Assembly: GCA_963783445.1 (NCBI GenBank)
Contig: CAWANP010000009.1
Span: 186,001-250,000, forward strand
Length of the DNA stretch: 64,000 nt
Direction: 5' to 3'
From: CAWANP01 sp963783445
Lineage (GTDB): Bacteria > Chloroflexota > Anaerolineae > JAAYZQ01
Positions 1 to 10,336 of this stretch are shown here, piece after piece (position 1 is the stretch's first letter; each line of letters starts with the position of its first letter). A model generated the notes under the pieces. That model worked only from the letters and a program-made list of their open reading frames with translations. It did no database searches and had not been told where the DNA came from. The position numbers and the translations under genes are program-made.

Positions 1-1349
1 GCCGAGCTGGCGACCCAGGACGACGGGCCGTGATCAATCAGGGGCAGGCGCCGGTGCTGCTCGGCCTGTTGAACCGCTTCAATCTGGGCGAGTTCGCGAC
101 CGAGCTCCAGGCCAGGGTCCACCTGGCCCTGGCCCAGATCTACAACCTGCGCAACGACAAGCAGCCCGCCCGCGAGAACTATGTCCTGGCTTACGAGGAG
201 GCACAGCGGGCTAACCGATCCGAAGCCAAGCATGACCTCGTGGCCCGGATCTCTGATGGCATGGGGGAGTTGCTGGAGATGGACGCGCCACAGGAGGCCC
301 TGGACTGGCTCCGCCGCGGTATAGACGAATTGGCCGAAGAGGATGGCCAGCTCCTGGCCTCGCTGGAGATCCACAGCGGCTACCTCAAAATGATGCTTGG
401 TGAGCTGCGCGACGCGCCAGAGGTCGTGGAACGGGGCCTGCAGCGTCTGGCTGAAGGACCAAGCCAGCTCCGGGGCGCCGCCGATCTGCTGCTAGGCACG
501 ATCCAGAGCGCACAAGGAGACCATGCCGGCGCCCAGGCATACACCCTGCGCGGTCTGGAGATCAGCGAGCAGATGCACGACCCCTACCAAACGGTCGCTG
601 GCCTGACCAACCTGGCCGGAGACGAGTTCGGGGCTGGACAGTGGCAGGCCGCTATCGAAGATTTCCAAAAGGCTGCCAGCCTGTCCGAGGAGATCGGGCA
701 CGCGAAATGGCGCCGGCCTGGGGATGAACCTCGGCGAGGCCCTGATGTACACCGGTGACCACGACGCGGCGCGCCAGTATCTGCTCCAGGCCCTCGATAC
801 GATCCATGAGCAGCAGGACCGCATGCTGGAGGTACACGTCTGGACTGCGCTGGCAGAACTCCATGTCCGGTCGGGCGACCTGGATGGGGCAAGGGGTGCG
901 GCGGCCTGCGCCAACGATCTGGCGCAGGAGATCACTACAAGCAGATCCTGCCCAGGGTCTACCGGGCCTGGGCCGAACTTGAACTTGCAGCGGGCAATGC
1001 GCAAGCGGCGTTGGAGCAGGCGGAGAGTTCGACGACCTGGCTGAAAGCTTGGGCGAGGAGATGGAGCGGGGCGTCGGAGCTTGCGCGTCTTGGCTCAGGC
1101 GCTGGCGGCTAGCGGAAAGCCGAGGCCGGCGGCGGACCGGTTTGAGCAGAGCTTGCCCCTCTTGGAGCAGGATCCCTACGAGTCCGCCCGGGCCCAGATG
1201 CATTACGGGTTGCTGCTCAGTGCTACGAGGAGCGAGTTAAGGGAGAGCAGATGCTGGCCCAGGCTCGCCAAGCCTTCCAGGATCTGGGTGCGGCGCATGA
1301 CCTGGCCGTGCTGGGAACTATGGTGGATACCGGCACCGGCTTCCAGTAG
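1..1349 (+). CDS. C-terminal TPR region of a regulator/ATPase, truncated at window edge and frameshifted
   Basis: The translated frames give a run of helical tetratricopeptide-like repeats (for example ARQYLLQALDTIHEQQDRML and AGNAQAALEQAESS), typical of the C-terminal part of large AAA/SARP or adenylate-cyclase-like regulators in Chloroflexota. The start lies outside the window. The reading frame changes near 30, 725, 940, 1040, 1080 and 1215. Joining frames gives a continuous TPR protein that ends at TAG 1347-1349, after a segment reading AFQDLGAAHDLAVLGTM. It resembles the C-termini of the SARP-like genes at 49-63 kb in architecture but is not an obvious close copy. No catalytic domain is visible here, so the exact family is inferred. 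The frame changes could be sequence errors or decay. Confidence 0.6.
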
Positions 1350-1396
1350 CCAACGGATCCCCGGCGACTATACTTCATGGTACTGTCTTCAAGTGT

Positions 1397-1432
1397 GGTG
1401 TAAAAGGTGGGGCTTCGCCCTCCTCTTACACC
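1397..1432 (+). terminator. Hairpin with UUCG-type loop after the TPR gene
   Basis: Arms GGTGTAAAAGGTGGGGC and CCCTCCTCTTACACC pair around a TTCG tetraloop, with a few mismatches. It lies 48 nt after the stop of the preceding gene and 43 nt before the next start. No clear T-run follows, so a terminator role is inferred from position and stability. Confidence 0.45.
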
Positions 1433-1475
1433 AGGTCGGAAGACAGGATATATTACATAATGATGGGAGGTAAGA

Positions 1476-2987
1476 ATGAAACGCAGGATCAGTTATGTGA
1501 CATCGACGGTGGTTCTTCTGATGGCCGTGCTTCTGCTCATGGCGCCGTCGCTGCTGGCCAGGTTCGTTCGATACTACGATCCGCAAGTACATCCACACGT
1601 CTTGTTCTCCGAGGGATGGGCCTGCCCCAACGGAATTGAGTTCGGATCGCTGATGGCTGGCCGGGCGGTGGGCGACGACGGCAGGACGATCCATCCAGGT
1701 GAAGTACATAATCAAAGTGAAAAACGGGGATCCCATCAAGGAAACGACCAGAAACGTCCAGACTCGAGCCGGATGGCAAGGGAGATCTCTTGCACTCTGT
1801 AACGAAGAGGATGTAGATCTCGACAATTGCCTTGCTGACTACCAATATCATGTGGAAGAAGACATGCTGGACGAGCGTGGCGGGGATCCCATGTACTATG
1901 GCCGGGCTGATATCGATGTCAAAGATAAGGTCTTCTATGTACGCGGCAGTTTACCCAAGGATGGCAATTTCAAGATCCCGCTGCCGCCTACCTCTTTGGA
2001 GCCGGAGCCCACCTGGCTGGCGGATGGTACCGAACTGTGGCTGGGGGTCGAGGTGGTAGACGCTGACTTTCTACAATTCGCTGCAGAAGGAGACTATGTA
2101 TCTACAGACTCGGCTACCTCTTTGTGGATGCGCTGGGCATCGACTGGTATGACCTCGAAGTGACCTCCGACAAGGTCAAGGACTGCCCCTTGCCTGCGGA
2201 GGTTTCGCTGGAAAAGTCGGTTGACAACCCCAGTCCTGCCGTAGGGGAGGAGGTAGTTTTCACTCTTGACCTCAAGAACTCCGGCCCCAGCCCGGCCACC
2301 AAAATGCAGGTCGAGGACAGGTTACCCAGCGGCTACACCTACGTGGGCGACGACAGCGATGGTGCCTATGACCCCGATACCGGTGTCTGGGACCAAACCC
2401 TCGTCCCGCCCAAACGGACGCGCAGCCTGCAGATCACGGCCCGGGTGAACGCCAGCGGCGAGTACAAGAATACCGCCGAGATCACCCAGGCCCACTGGGA
2501 GGACAACAACTCCAGCGATAACCGGGACAGCGCCAGCGTGACGCCCCTCGTGCCAGCGAGTGCAGACCTTTCGTTGCGCAAGACGGCGGACAAGGCCACT
2601 GTCCCGGTGGGTCAGCAGGTTGTCTTTACCATCGTGATGGACAACGCTGGCCCCGACGGGGCGACTGGGGTGCAGGTCAAGGACGAGTTGCCCAGCGGCT
2701 ATACCTACGTGGGCGACGACGCGGGTGGGGGCTATAGCAGCCTCACGGGCATGTGGCGTGTGGGCGCTGTGCCGGCCGGTGGTTCGGTGACGCTTCGCCT
2801 CACGGCCCGGGTCAACGAGGCGGGCGAGCACAAGAACGTTGTTCAGGTGATCGCCCTGACCAGCCAGATCCACAACTGACGCCGAACAACGACGACGGGG
2901 ATGAGCCAGGACGACGAGGACAGCGCCAGCGTGACGCCCGGCGGCGCACCGCCGTCAAACCGGGTATTCCTGCCGCTGATCAGGCGG
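1476..2987 (+). CDS. Secreted DUF11 repeat protein (frameshifted)
   Basis: Starts at ATG 1476 behind GGGAGG. The N-terminus has Lys/Arg followed by a hydrophobic stretch (VVLLMAVLLLMAPSLLA), a Sec signal peptide. After an acidic region come two DUF11-type beta-sandwich repeats, about 2196-2545 and 2560-2930. Both contain PSGYTYVGDD and a TARVN..GE.KN motif, and both end in a D-S-A-S-V-T-P block. The segment closes with RVFLPLIRR, a motif common near the C-terminus of exported Chloroflexota proteins. DUF11 domains are found in surface proteins and are presumed adhesive or structural. Frames change near 1700, 2125 and 2880. Whether the following segment (2988-4321) belongs to the same polypeptide is unclear, since no stop or new start separates them. 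Confidence 0.65.
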
Positions 2988-4321
2988 GACGGTGCTTTCA
3001 CAGCAGACTACCGGATGCCACCCCTTTCCCAAAATCCACTCATCATGCGGCAAGTGCGTTCTGATGGATACATAGTTGACTATTTTGGCAGCCGCTCAGA
3101 GCAAGGGATCCCCACAGCCCTCGAATACGTCACCGTCAAGGATGCTGACGACGAGAGCCGGTCTCAATCACCTTTGAGGACAAAAAGCCCAAGTCTGTCG
3201 TAGCAGGAGATGGTTCGCAGTTCGATATAACCTGGATCACCGAGACAGAGATACGCATCGATGCTACCACATCAAATGGACAATACCAGGTCAGTGTACC
3301 CATTGATCTGGAGAATCCACAATTGGCAGCTCAAGGAATGGCTGGTTTGCCAGCCTCTCCTTCGAAACGCCTGCGCTCTGCCGGCGACGCGGCCCGGACT
3401 GCAATTGATTGATCGAATCATCGGGGCGAATCCCGCTGCACCAGATGAGCTGGTCACGGTGAACGACCAAGTGCGGCCAGCCATACGACTCGCCAAGCCC
3501 CGTGAGGGTAGGCTATCATCAGGGCGAGCATACGAGAACCGACTATATCGCGCATCGGATTACGCCTGCCCCTGGGAGTTTACCAGGCAGATATCCCTGT
3601 CTATGATCCAAGCCAAGACACGCCCATTGGTGATGCCTGTGAGGGTGTTGTAAACACGGTGGGTCTCACGTGTACGGGTTTGTCCAAAATGACTCCCGTT
3701 GGCATAACAGCCGTCTGCGTGGCAATCGGTGCGGGAGTTGATGTAATTGTTGGTGGACCGACTGGTGAGGGCGCAGCCATCATTGCTGCTTGTGAATCCG
3801 GCCTGGCGGCTGGAACGGTCTATTGCGGCACAGTCGGTGCCAGTCCCGGATCGGGTGTGCCTTCCTTGGCAGATGCGATCTGTCATAACGTGAAAAAGCT
3901 TGAGTTGCCGCCTAGCGAGATCAAACTGAGCGTCAGAGTTTTTGATCGCAGTGTTGGCAAATTCGGTCAGTCGGTCGCTAGCAATCCACAGCCGTTCCCC
4001 GCAACGGGCCCGTTCTCCGATCTGGCACTGGATCTGCCCGGAGAAGCAACGGTTCAGAGATTTTATACCGTGCCCGCGGATCCAGCGGCAGAAGAGGGCT
4101 ACATAGCCCATGCAGAGGTTTTCCCCTGCGGCGGGGCAGCGGCAACTGAGGTCACGATCTCAATAGTCGGAACGGATGGTTTTACGGACAGCATCACGCG
4201 GAGCATCACAGAGGCTTCCGTGGTGGCGCTGTCCATTCCTGGTGCCGAAGCTGGCGTGAGGGATGAGATCACGGTGACTGTCGATGGGGAAGTCGAGCGG
4301 ACCATCGCCATCATCTTCTAG
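2988..4321 (+). CDS. Secreted hypothetical protein, or C-terminal part of the upstream DUF11 protein (frameshifted)
   Basis: Continues in frame from the DUF11 protein. The first part (about 3050-3330) reads as a small beta-rich domain with motifs SDGYIVDYFGSRSEQGIPTA and AGDGSQFDITWITETEIRI, then shifts frame near 3165. The last part (3659-4321, one open frame) has a Gly/Ala-rich segment with four cysteines, possibly a disulfide-bonded or membrane-inserted region. A beta-rich C-terminus follows, ending in ITVTVDGEVERTIAIIF. I do not recognise a named family. No independent signal peptide or ribosome binding site is seen, which favours one long exported protein from 1476, though a deletion joining two genes is also possible. 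Confidence 0.45.
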
Positions 4322-4796
4322 ATGGTAGAGAGCTGGAATGGCCAGCCCGGGGAGGCAGTTGGCCCTGGCAGGGCCACGACGAGACAGGCTGGCCCGTACC
4401 AGGGAGCCAGCCTGAGGGTCAGCGTTAGGGTGTTTGATTGACTGCATAGTCATTTCTACCTAGTGAGTCTGGTAAAGACCGCTTAACGAGCGCTGTTTAC
4501 CTTTTGGGTAGAAGTGACCAGCAAAGTTGAGCAGTTCACCTGATGCGCGAAGTATAGGAGTATGATAGAATCATGCCGTGTGCGCACTCTGCTGACTTGG
4601 CTGCCAGCCCAAAGGGCAGCAAAGATGATAGGCGTGTTCATTGGGAGCACACCAAGCGTCCTTGCGCCTTTGCTGAGCAACGGGCATTAGGCTGCGCTTG
4701 CGGACAGCCGATAGGCATCGCCGAATTCTGGCGAGTCTCGGCACTTTGGCAGGATTCCTGTCAAGTAGGCGCACCCAATGCAGAATGGAGGACTAG
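4322..4796. other. Intergenic region with a large stem-loop
   Basis: 475 bases with no convincing gene. The only structure seen is the long imperfect hairpin at 4449-4518, listed separately. A GGAGG ribosome binding site sits at 4788-4792 for the next gene. Confidence 0.5.
4449..4518. repeat. Long imperfect inverted repeat / stem-loop
   Basis: The outer arms GTCATTTCTACCT (4449-4461) and GGGTAGAAGTGAC (4506-4518) are complementary at 11 of 13 positions. The inner arms GGTAAAGACCGCT (4471-4483) and AGCGCTGTTTACC (4489-4501) are also complementary at 11 of 13. Together they form a stem of about 70 nt with one internal loop and a small apical loop. It could be a small non-autonomous element or an RNA structure between two transcription units. 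No other copy was noticed in this window. Confidence 0.5.
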
Positions 4797-6614
4797 ATGA
4801 TGAAAAAGCAATTGACAAGCTTGAGCTTCGCAGTCTTGCTGGCGGTGATGGTACTGTCGGGTTGTGGTTCCGCTACGGAACCAGTGACCCCGGCGGATAC
4901 AGGGGCGCTTCAGCCACTGGGAAACAGGCTCCATCTCCGGAGCCGGTGGCCGAGGCATCGCCGGCGGTGTCCCAGGATCCGGTGACCCTTGATCGATACC
5001 GCGATACAGAGATCCCGACGCTGGATCCACAACGAGCTGAGGATGAGATTTCGGTGGCAGATGATCCAGAACCTGTTCATGAACCTGACCAACCGGGATC
5101 CGGAGACCCTTGAGCTTGTGCCTGAGGCAGCCGAGAGCTGGCAGGTCAGCGACGATGGCCTGGTACACCTTCAAGCTGCGGACCGACATCCCCTGGGTCC
5201 AGCACGACCCGGACACTGGGGGAAACCCGGCAGGTGCTAAGACGAGGCTGGCAACCCCCGCACAGTTACGGCCCACGATTTCGAGTATGCTATCAAGCGT
5301 GCCTGTGATCCGAATATCGGTTCCGACTATAGCTCCGTGGTGGGGGCTCTGATCAAGGGCTGCGAAGATGTGCTCTATTCGGAGTGATCGGCGGCAATCC
5401 CGCAAGAACTTGTAAGAGTCCATCGGGGTCCGGGCGGAGGCCGATGACACACTTGTCCTCGAGCTGGCATTCCCGGCCAGCTACTTCCCGTCCATGACAC
5501 CCCTGTGGACGCTGGCAGCGACGCCCCAGTGGGCCAATGAGGAGTACGGGGAAGCCTGGGTTAGCCTGGCAACATTGCAACCAGCGGTCGATATGTGCTT
5601 CACGAGTGGCAGCAAGGTGTTCACAGCAGCCTGTGGCGCAATCCGCTGATGCCCCAGGATCTGCGCGGTAGCGGCAATATCGAGCGCACGATGACCAAGG
5701 TTGTGCCCGATGTAAGCACAGGCTATGCGCTTTGGCTCAGCAACGAGGTGGATGTCTCTGAAATCTCTGACCTGGAGCTAGAGGCGCACCTGGAGCAGTT
5801 CCCAGGTGAAGGAGAGAAGGAACTCTATCCGGCTGTGCTCTACATTGGGATCGCAAGCGACAAACCCCCGTTCGATAACGTGCACGTGCGCCGGGCGTTC
5901 AGTGCAGCCTATGACCGCCAGACGTTGGCAGATCAGGTGATGCAGGGCCTAGCAAAGCCTATGACGCATTTTGCCCCACCTGGCATCTTTGGCGCGCCGC
6001 CCATTGACAAAGTGGGGGTTGGCTTCGATCCCGAGTATGCCCGCGAACAACTGGCCGAGGGCGGATACCCGAACTGCGAAGGCCTTCCCCCGGTGACACT
6101 CATGATCGGTCCCGGACCTGAGGCGTTGCCCGATGGTGAGTACGCGCAGGCGCAGTGGATGGAGCACCTGGGATGCAGTCCGCAAACCATCCAGATCGAA
6201 CAGCTACCTTTTTATGAGATGCTGGAGGCAGCCATGGGGCCGACGGAAACGCGCCCGCACATGTGGACGATGGGCTGGGCTGCCGACTATCCGGACGAGA
6301 ATAACTGGGTTGGGGATGTTCTATGGTGCAACAGCGGGATCACTGCGGTGAGTATGCGGGAGTGCAACGCGCTTGACGATCTGATCGTTGAGGCACGGGT
6401 GGAGCCCGACCCGGAGCGGCGGATCGCTCTTTACCGCGAGATCGAAGAGGGTTTCTTTGGGCGAGAGGGCTATATGCCCTTCATCCCACTCGTCGTGGAC
6501 ATGTCTGTCGAGGCCGTACACTCCTGGTTGGATCAGGGGCCAGAAGATCCTTTCAGTGGCATGCAATTCTACAACTGGACCATCGACTGGGAGGCCAAGC
6601 AGGACGCCCGCTGA
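4797..6614 (+). CDS. Peptide ABC transporter substrate-binding lipoprotein, family 5 (frameshifted)
   Basis: Extracytoplasmic solute-binding protein that captures oligopeptides or related substrates for the two permeases downstream. The N-terminus MMKKQLTSLSFAVLLAV is followed by the lipobox LSGC, so it is a lipoprotein. Family SBP_bac_5 motifs are clear: TEIPTLDPQRAEDEIS near the N-terminus, PETLELVPEAAESWQVS, TAHDFEYAIKRACDP, and in the C-terminal lobe DNVHVRRAFSAAYDRQTLAD and MWTMGWAADYPDENNW. The frame changes about six times before 5595, then stays open to TGA 6612-6614. The joined length (about 605 residues) fits the family. The stop overlaps the start of the first permease (ATGA), so the genes are translationally coupled. 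Confidence 0.85.
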
Positions 6615-7585
6615 TGACGATTACCCAATACGTCGCCCGTCGCTTGCTCCTGGCTGTGCCCGTGCTCTTGGCCTTAGCTCTGGTGACCTTTATGTTGATC
6701 CAGGCCCTACCCGGGGGGCCTTTTTCGACGGCGGGCCTCAAGCGTATGCCGAGCCCTTGCGTCTGGCCATGGAGCAACGCTACGGACTGACCTGCCTCTG
6801 CACGAACAGTTCCTCCGCTATCTGGGCAATCTGCTGCGCGGGGATCTGGGGCCATGTTGCACACGCCCGGTCAGACTGTGAACGATGTGGTCGCGCGGAC
6901 GCTGCCCGTTTCCATCCAGCTCGGATTGCTGTCCCTGGCCGTTGGTTTTGCCATTGGCCTACCAGCCGGTTTGATTGCGGCCTGGAGACGAAATACGGTG
7001 ATCGACCTCTCCGCTACATTCTTCGCTGTGCTGGGTGCATCGATCCCTGTCGTTGTCCTGGGTCCCGCGTTGATCCTGGTCTTTGGCGTGCGGCTTGATT
7101 GGCTGCCCATTGCTTTCTGGGGGGCCGAGCCGCCGTACATATTGGGATTCCTGCCGCGTCCCACAGTAGAGTTCTGGCGGCACGCCGTGCTGCCTGTCTT
7201 CGCCCTAGGTCTGGGCCTGTCGGCTGGCATTGCCCGGCTGATGCGGGCCAGCTTGCTGGAGGTGCTGTCTGAGGGCTATACGCGGACAGCCCGGGCAAAA
7301 GGCTTGCGCGAGCCCAGGTCCTCCGTCGCCACGCCCTGAAGAATGCAATGATTCCAGTGGCCACCATCCTGGGCCCGCTCATGGCGGATTCTCGTAGCTA
7401 CCTCATCGTCGAACAGATCTTTGCCCTGGACGGCCTGGGTCGCAAACTGGTTGAGAGCGTCGGCAACCGAGAGTATTTTTTACTCACGAGCATTACCCTG
7501 ATCATGGGCTTATTCCTGGTGCTGGGGAACCTCGCGGTCGATGTCCTGTACGCCTGGCTGGAATCCACGGATCCGCCTCGACTGA
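6614..7585 (+). CDS. Oligopeptide/dipeptide ABC transporter permease, DppB/OppB type (frameshifted)
   Basis: Inner-membrane permease of the peptide importer. It starts at ATG 6614 overlapping the binding-protein stop. MTITQYVARRLLLAVPVLLA is the typical first helix of OppB proteins. The central core has several membrane helices and the EAA-type loop near GYTRTARAKGLRE..ALKNAMIPV, which contacts the ATPase. Frames change near 6755, 6850 and 7318. A last change near 7558 would restore the usual family ending WNPRIRLD with TGA at 7583-7585. No ATP-binding gene of this system is found in the window, so the ATPases must be encoded elsewhere. Confidence 0.83.
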
Positions 7586-7668
7586 GGTACCTGCCCTGGA
7601 TTGGGTTTCATCGATATCGGCGGCTCAGTACCAAAGCTGAATACCAAGTGACGCCAAAAGCCAAAGAG

Positions 7669-8714
7669 ATGCAGAGTGTGGTTCGAGACGATCTGGCTTC
7701 GCTCCAGGTTGCCGGACCGCCACGCGTGAGCCGCGGGCCGGTGAGGGATGCCTGGCGCCAGTTTCGAGGGGTAAGAAAGGTGGCGCTGGTTGGTGCACTG
7801 TTCATCCTCTTGGTTGTGACTTTGGCCGTTTTGGCACCTTGGGCAACGCCCTACCACTAGCCGTCCTGAACACGGCGGAGAAGAGCCGGGCCAAGCCTCT
7901 GACGCGCTACACCGTGGACGGCGACCGGCTGGCCAAGTGCCACTGGGCCGGGACGCCGCTGGAGCAGGGGTGCTCCCTCTACTTGACCGGGTCCGATGGA
8001 CTGGGACGCAATCTATGGAGCCGGACCGTGTACGGAGCCCGTGTATCGGTAGCTGTTGCCCTAGTCGCCACTGCCGTAAGCCTCGCCATCGGGGTCGTCT
8101 ATGGCGCCTTTTCGGGCTATTGCGGCGGGCGGACGGATGAGGCCCTGATGCGCATCGTCGATTTTCTGTACGCAATCCCTTGGCTGACGCTGATCATTCT
8201 GCTCCAGGTCTACTTCAAGGCGCTTTCGCTGCAGGGCGCCGGTGGGGCCACTGGCCTGCTCATCGATGCGAACAATGCTCTGGGGGGGATGCTCTTTCTC
8301 TTTGTTGCCCTCGGGGCTCTCAGTTGGCTCGGTATCGCGCGCTTGGCCAGGGGCCAAGTGCTCAGTCACAAAAGGAGGGAGTACGTGGTGGCGGCCCAGG
8401 CCATAGGCGCAGGCAGGACGCGCATCCTGTTCAATCATCTGCTGCCCAGTACCCTTGGCCCTGTTCTAGTGGTAGCCTCCCTGGCAATCCCGGGCTTTAT
8501 CTTCGCTGAGGCGGCCCTGAGCTTCATCGGACTGGGTGTGAACCCCCCGATGCCGAGCTGGGGCGCCATGATCCAAGAAGGTTACCCAGGCCTGCGCTCG
8601 AACCCACACCTTGTACTAGTTCCTGGCCTGGCGCTGACACTGCTCACATTAGCTTTCAACTTTGTAGGAGATGGGCTGCGGGATGCTATCGACCCGCGAC
8701 TGCATGGGTCATGA
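7669..8714 (+). CDS. Oligopeptide/dipeptide ABC transporter permease, DppC/OppC type (one frameshift)
   Basis: Second permease of the peptide importer. The proposed start is ATG 7669 (MQSVVRDDLASL). An N-terminal cytoplasmic segment precedes the first helix VALVGALFILLVVTLAVLAP, where the family has its OppC_N domain. The frame changes near 7850. The rest is intact: periplasmic segment with GTDGLGRN-like SLYLTGSDGLGRNLWSR, five membrane helices, the EAA loop REYVVAAQAIGAGRTRILFNH, and the conserved ending with LSFIGLGVNPPMPSWGAMI and GDGLRDAIDPRL. The joined length of about 348 residues is usual. It ends the operon. A short hairpin follows at 8751-8770. Confidence 0.85.
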
Positions 8715-8750
8715 GATCGGGCCTCAGACCCCCGGTCGCATGCAAGAACA

Positions 8751-8770
8751 CATGGCTCGATAGAGCCATG
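8751..8770 (+). terminator. Short hairpin after the peptide importer operon
   Basis: CATGGCTC and GAGCCATG form a perfect 8-bp stem around GATA, 36 nt after the permease stop. No T-run follows, so terminator activity is uncertain. Confidence 0.35.
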
Positions 8771-8868
8771 CTTGGCACTGATGAGAGTGAGAGAACTACC
8801 AATCGGATCCAGGACCGAATCGTGGATCGCATTTCCCAGGTTTGAGTCTTTGGGAGGGAGGAGCAAGA

Positions 8869-9108
8869 ATGGAGACCTATAGATTCTATCCACCGCGAGT
8901 ACAGTCCGCGGAAGTACCGTACCACCTGCAGGCTGCCGGAGAGCCCGATTGCCGGCACGAGCTGCTCGACGATGCCTGGTGCGACCGCATCACCATCCAG
9001 GACGGGATCATCTTTATCACCTACTCCTGCCGTCACTGTGGCCGGCAGGTCTGCCAGTCGCTGGACGAGGTGTCGCCACCTGGGTGGAATGGGAGCAGCT
9101 CCCATTAG
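8869..9108 (+). CDS. Small Cys/His-rich protein of unknown function
   Basis: An 79-residue frame starts at ATG 8869, six bases after a GGGAGGAG ribosome binding site, which decides the start. It contains C-R-H, two more cysteines and the cluster SCRHCGRQVCQ near the C-terminus, so it may bind a metal such as zinc. No signal peptide or membrane segment is present. I do not recognise the family. It sits alone between the importer operon and the IS-associated region. Confidence 0.5.
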   Translation: METYRFYPPRVQSAEVPYHLQAAGEPDCRHELLDDAWCDRITIQDGIIFITYSCRHCGRQVCQSLDEVSPPGWNGSSSH

Positions 9109-9111
9109 CAA

Positions 9112-9245
9112 TACTTTTGCCGCAAAGGCGCAGCCTGCTGGAGACAGCAGACGAGCGCAAAGAAAAGTAAGTAGGGGTTCCAGCGGCGAGGTCTTCTTTT
9201 CCCTTGATCCCCTTCGCGTTCTTTGCGTCTTGGCGGTGAACTACA
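9112..9245. repeat. Dispersed intergenic repeat with inverted halves (CGCAAAG/CTTTGCG type)
   Basis: The left half has TTTGCCGCAAAGGCGCAG and GAGCGCAAAGAAAAG. The right half has CCTTCGCGTTCTTTGCG followed by TCTTGGCGGTGAA, which is the same kind of sequence in inverted orientation. From memory, strings of this type recur between genes in many environmental bacterial genomes. No coding sequence is convincing here. The repeat abuts the left end of the IS630-type element. Confidence 0.5.
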
Positions 9246-9255
9246 GACCCGGACA

Positions 9256-9804
9256 TTAACATGTAATAAGGCCTGTCTGACGGATGCAGCTACGAACGAT
9301 ACTTCGCTTCTGCCGTAGACGCTTCGTTGCTTTCCGCAACTCTTGGCCGAGATGGAACAGGTCGCGACAGGTGACGTTCTTGAGCTCAACCCGCTTGAGA
9401 TAATTCCAGACGCCTTCATCCGGGTTCAACTCAGGCGCATAGCCGGGAAGGCGCTCAAGCAGGATGCGCTTTGTCCCACCGTTTGCCAGAAAGTCTTTCA
9501 CCACTCGGCTCCGATGAATGGGCGCACCGTCCCATATGACCAGGATCTTCCCAGGAATGTGGCGCAGCAGATGCTTGAGAAAGCGAACCACGTCTGGGCT
9601 TTTGAAGGAACGTGCCTGCACCATCGTGTACAACTTGCCTTGTGGCGTGATGCCACTGATAGCGGATAGGTGGTCATAGCTCAGACGACACTTGATGATG
9701 GGCGTCTCTCCAACTGGCGCATAGGTGCGCACGACCATGGGCAACAAGTAGAATCCAGATTCATCAACAAAGACTATGGTGTATCCGTCCGTTTCGGCTT
9801 TTTT
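9256..9804 (-). CDS. IS630-family transposase, catalytic DDE frame (orfB)
   Basis: This is the -1 frame entered at the A7 run. It carries the DDE triad of the IS630/Tc1-mariner superfamily: Asp in IVFVDESGF, Asp in VIWDGAPIHRS and Glu in LNPDEGVWNYLK. It ends at TAA 9256-9258 inside the proposed left terminal repeat. All three catalytic residues are present, so the enzyme may be active when both frames are fused. No independent ribosome binding site is evident for the second frame. Confidence 0.8.
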   Translation of the reverse strand, partial: KKAETDGYTIVFVDESGFYLLPMVVRTYAPVGETPIIKCRLSYDHLSAISGITPQGKLYTMVQARSFKSPDVVRFLKHLLRHIPGKILVIWDGAPIHRSRVVKDFLANGGTKRILLERLPGYAPELNPDEGVWNYLKRVELKNVTCRDLFHLGQELRKATKRLRQKRSIVRSCIRQTGLITC

Positions 9805-10313
9805 TGAAGCTCAGGCCAGCGTTCTTGTGTCCAACGTTGGATCGCTTCTTCATCTCGTTGGCTGGCTCGGGATATGGGTTTCTGTGGGCTCCAGTCCAAA
9901 TCTTGAAGGATGCGTCCAACGTGTCGAGGTGTGTAGGTCACACCAAACTCGCGCTTGATGACCTGGGACACACGCTCACGAGTCCATACTTCGCCGCGAA
10001 AGCCATAGGCTTCTGCACCTTGCTTGAGCAGTCCAGGAATCTGGGCCTTTTGGGCCGCGGTCAGTCGGGATTGGGCACCAGGTGCTTTTCGCCGTCGTAG
10101 TGCGTCCATACCTTCTTCAGAGGCACGTTTGAGCCATTGGCTGACCGCGCCTTGGGTCACGCCCAGGACGTCTGCGATTTGCTGTTGGGTCCATCCTTTT
10201 TCTCGGTACAGTTCCCAGGCGCGGAAGCGCCGATATTCTTTCAAGTCGGTCGTTTGGGCAGATAATCGTGTGTTTCTTTCTTCCATAGTGCTAGCCATTG
10301 TAGCACATTCCAA
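9774..10313 (-). CDS. IS630-family transposase, N-terminal frame (orfA)
   Basis: Encodes the DNA-binding half of the transposase. A helix-turn-helix is visible in GWTQQQIADVLGVTQGAVSQ, followed by a second winged-helix-like segment (WTRERVSQVIKREFGVTYTP). The frame ends at TAG about 25 bases after a run of seven A (minus strand) that carries the slippery heptamer A AAA AAG at 9798-9804. A -1 slip there joins it to the catalytic frame. The start could be ATG 10313 or the later ATG 10286 (MEERNTRL). Confidence 0.8.
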   Translation of the reverse strand: MECATMASTMEERNTRLSAQTTDLKEYRRFRAWELYREKGWTQQQIADVLGVTQGAVSQWLKRASEEGMDALRRRKAPGAQSRLTAAQKAQIPGLLKQGAEAYGFRGEVWTRERVSQVIKREFGVTYTPRHVGRILQDLDWSPQKPISRASQRDEEAIQRWTQERWPELQKKPKRTDTP

Positions 10314-10336
10314 CCGAATATTAGAAATCTATGTCC

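Larger units (their letters stand above)
9251..10336 (-). mobile_element. IS630-family insertion sequence
   Basis: A two-frame transposase gene occupies nearly the whole element. The proposed ends are GGACAT at 9251 and its complement ATGTCC at 10331-10336. The adjoining 20 or so bases share only partial similarity (a common TAATA), so the terminal inverted repeats are imperfect. IS630 elements insert at TA and duplicate it, but a clear flanking TA pair is not seen. The boundaries are therefore approximate. The element lies directly against a dispersed repeat. Confidence 0.65.
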
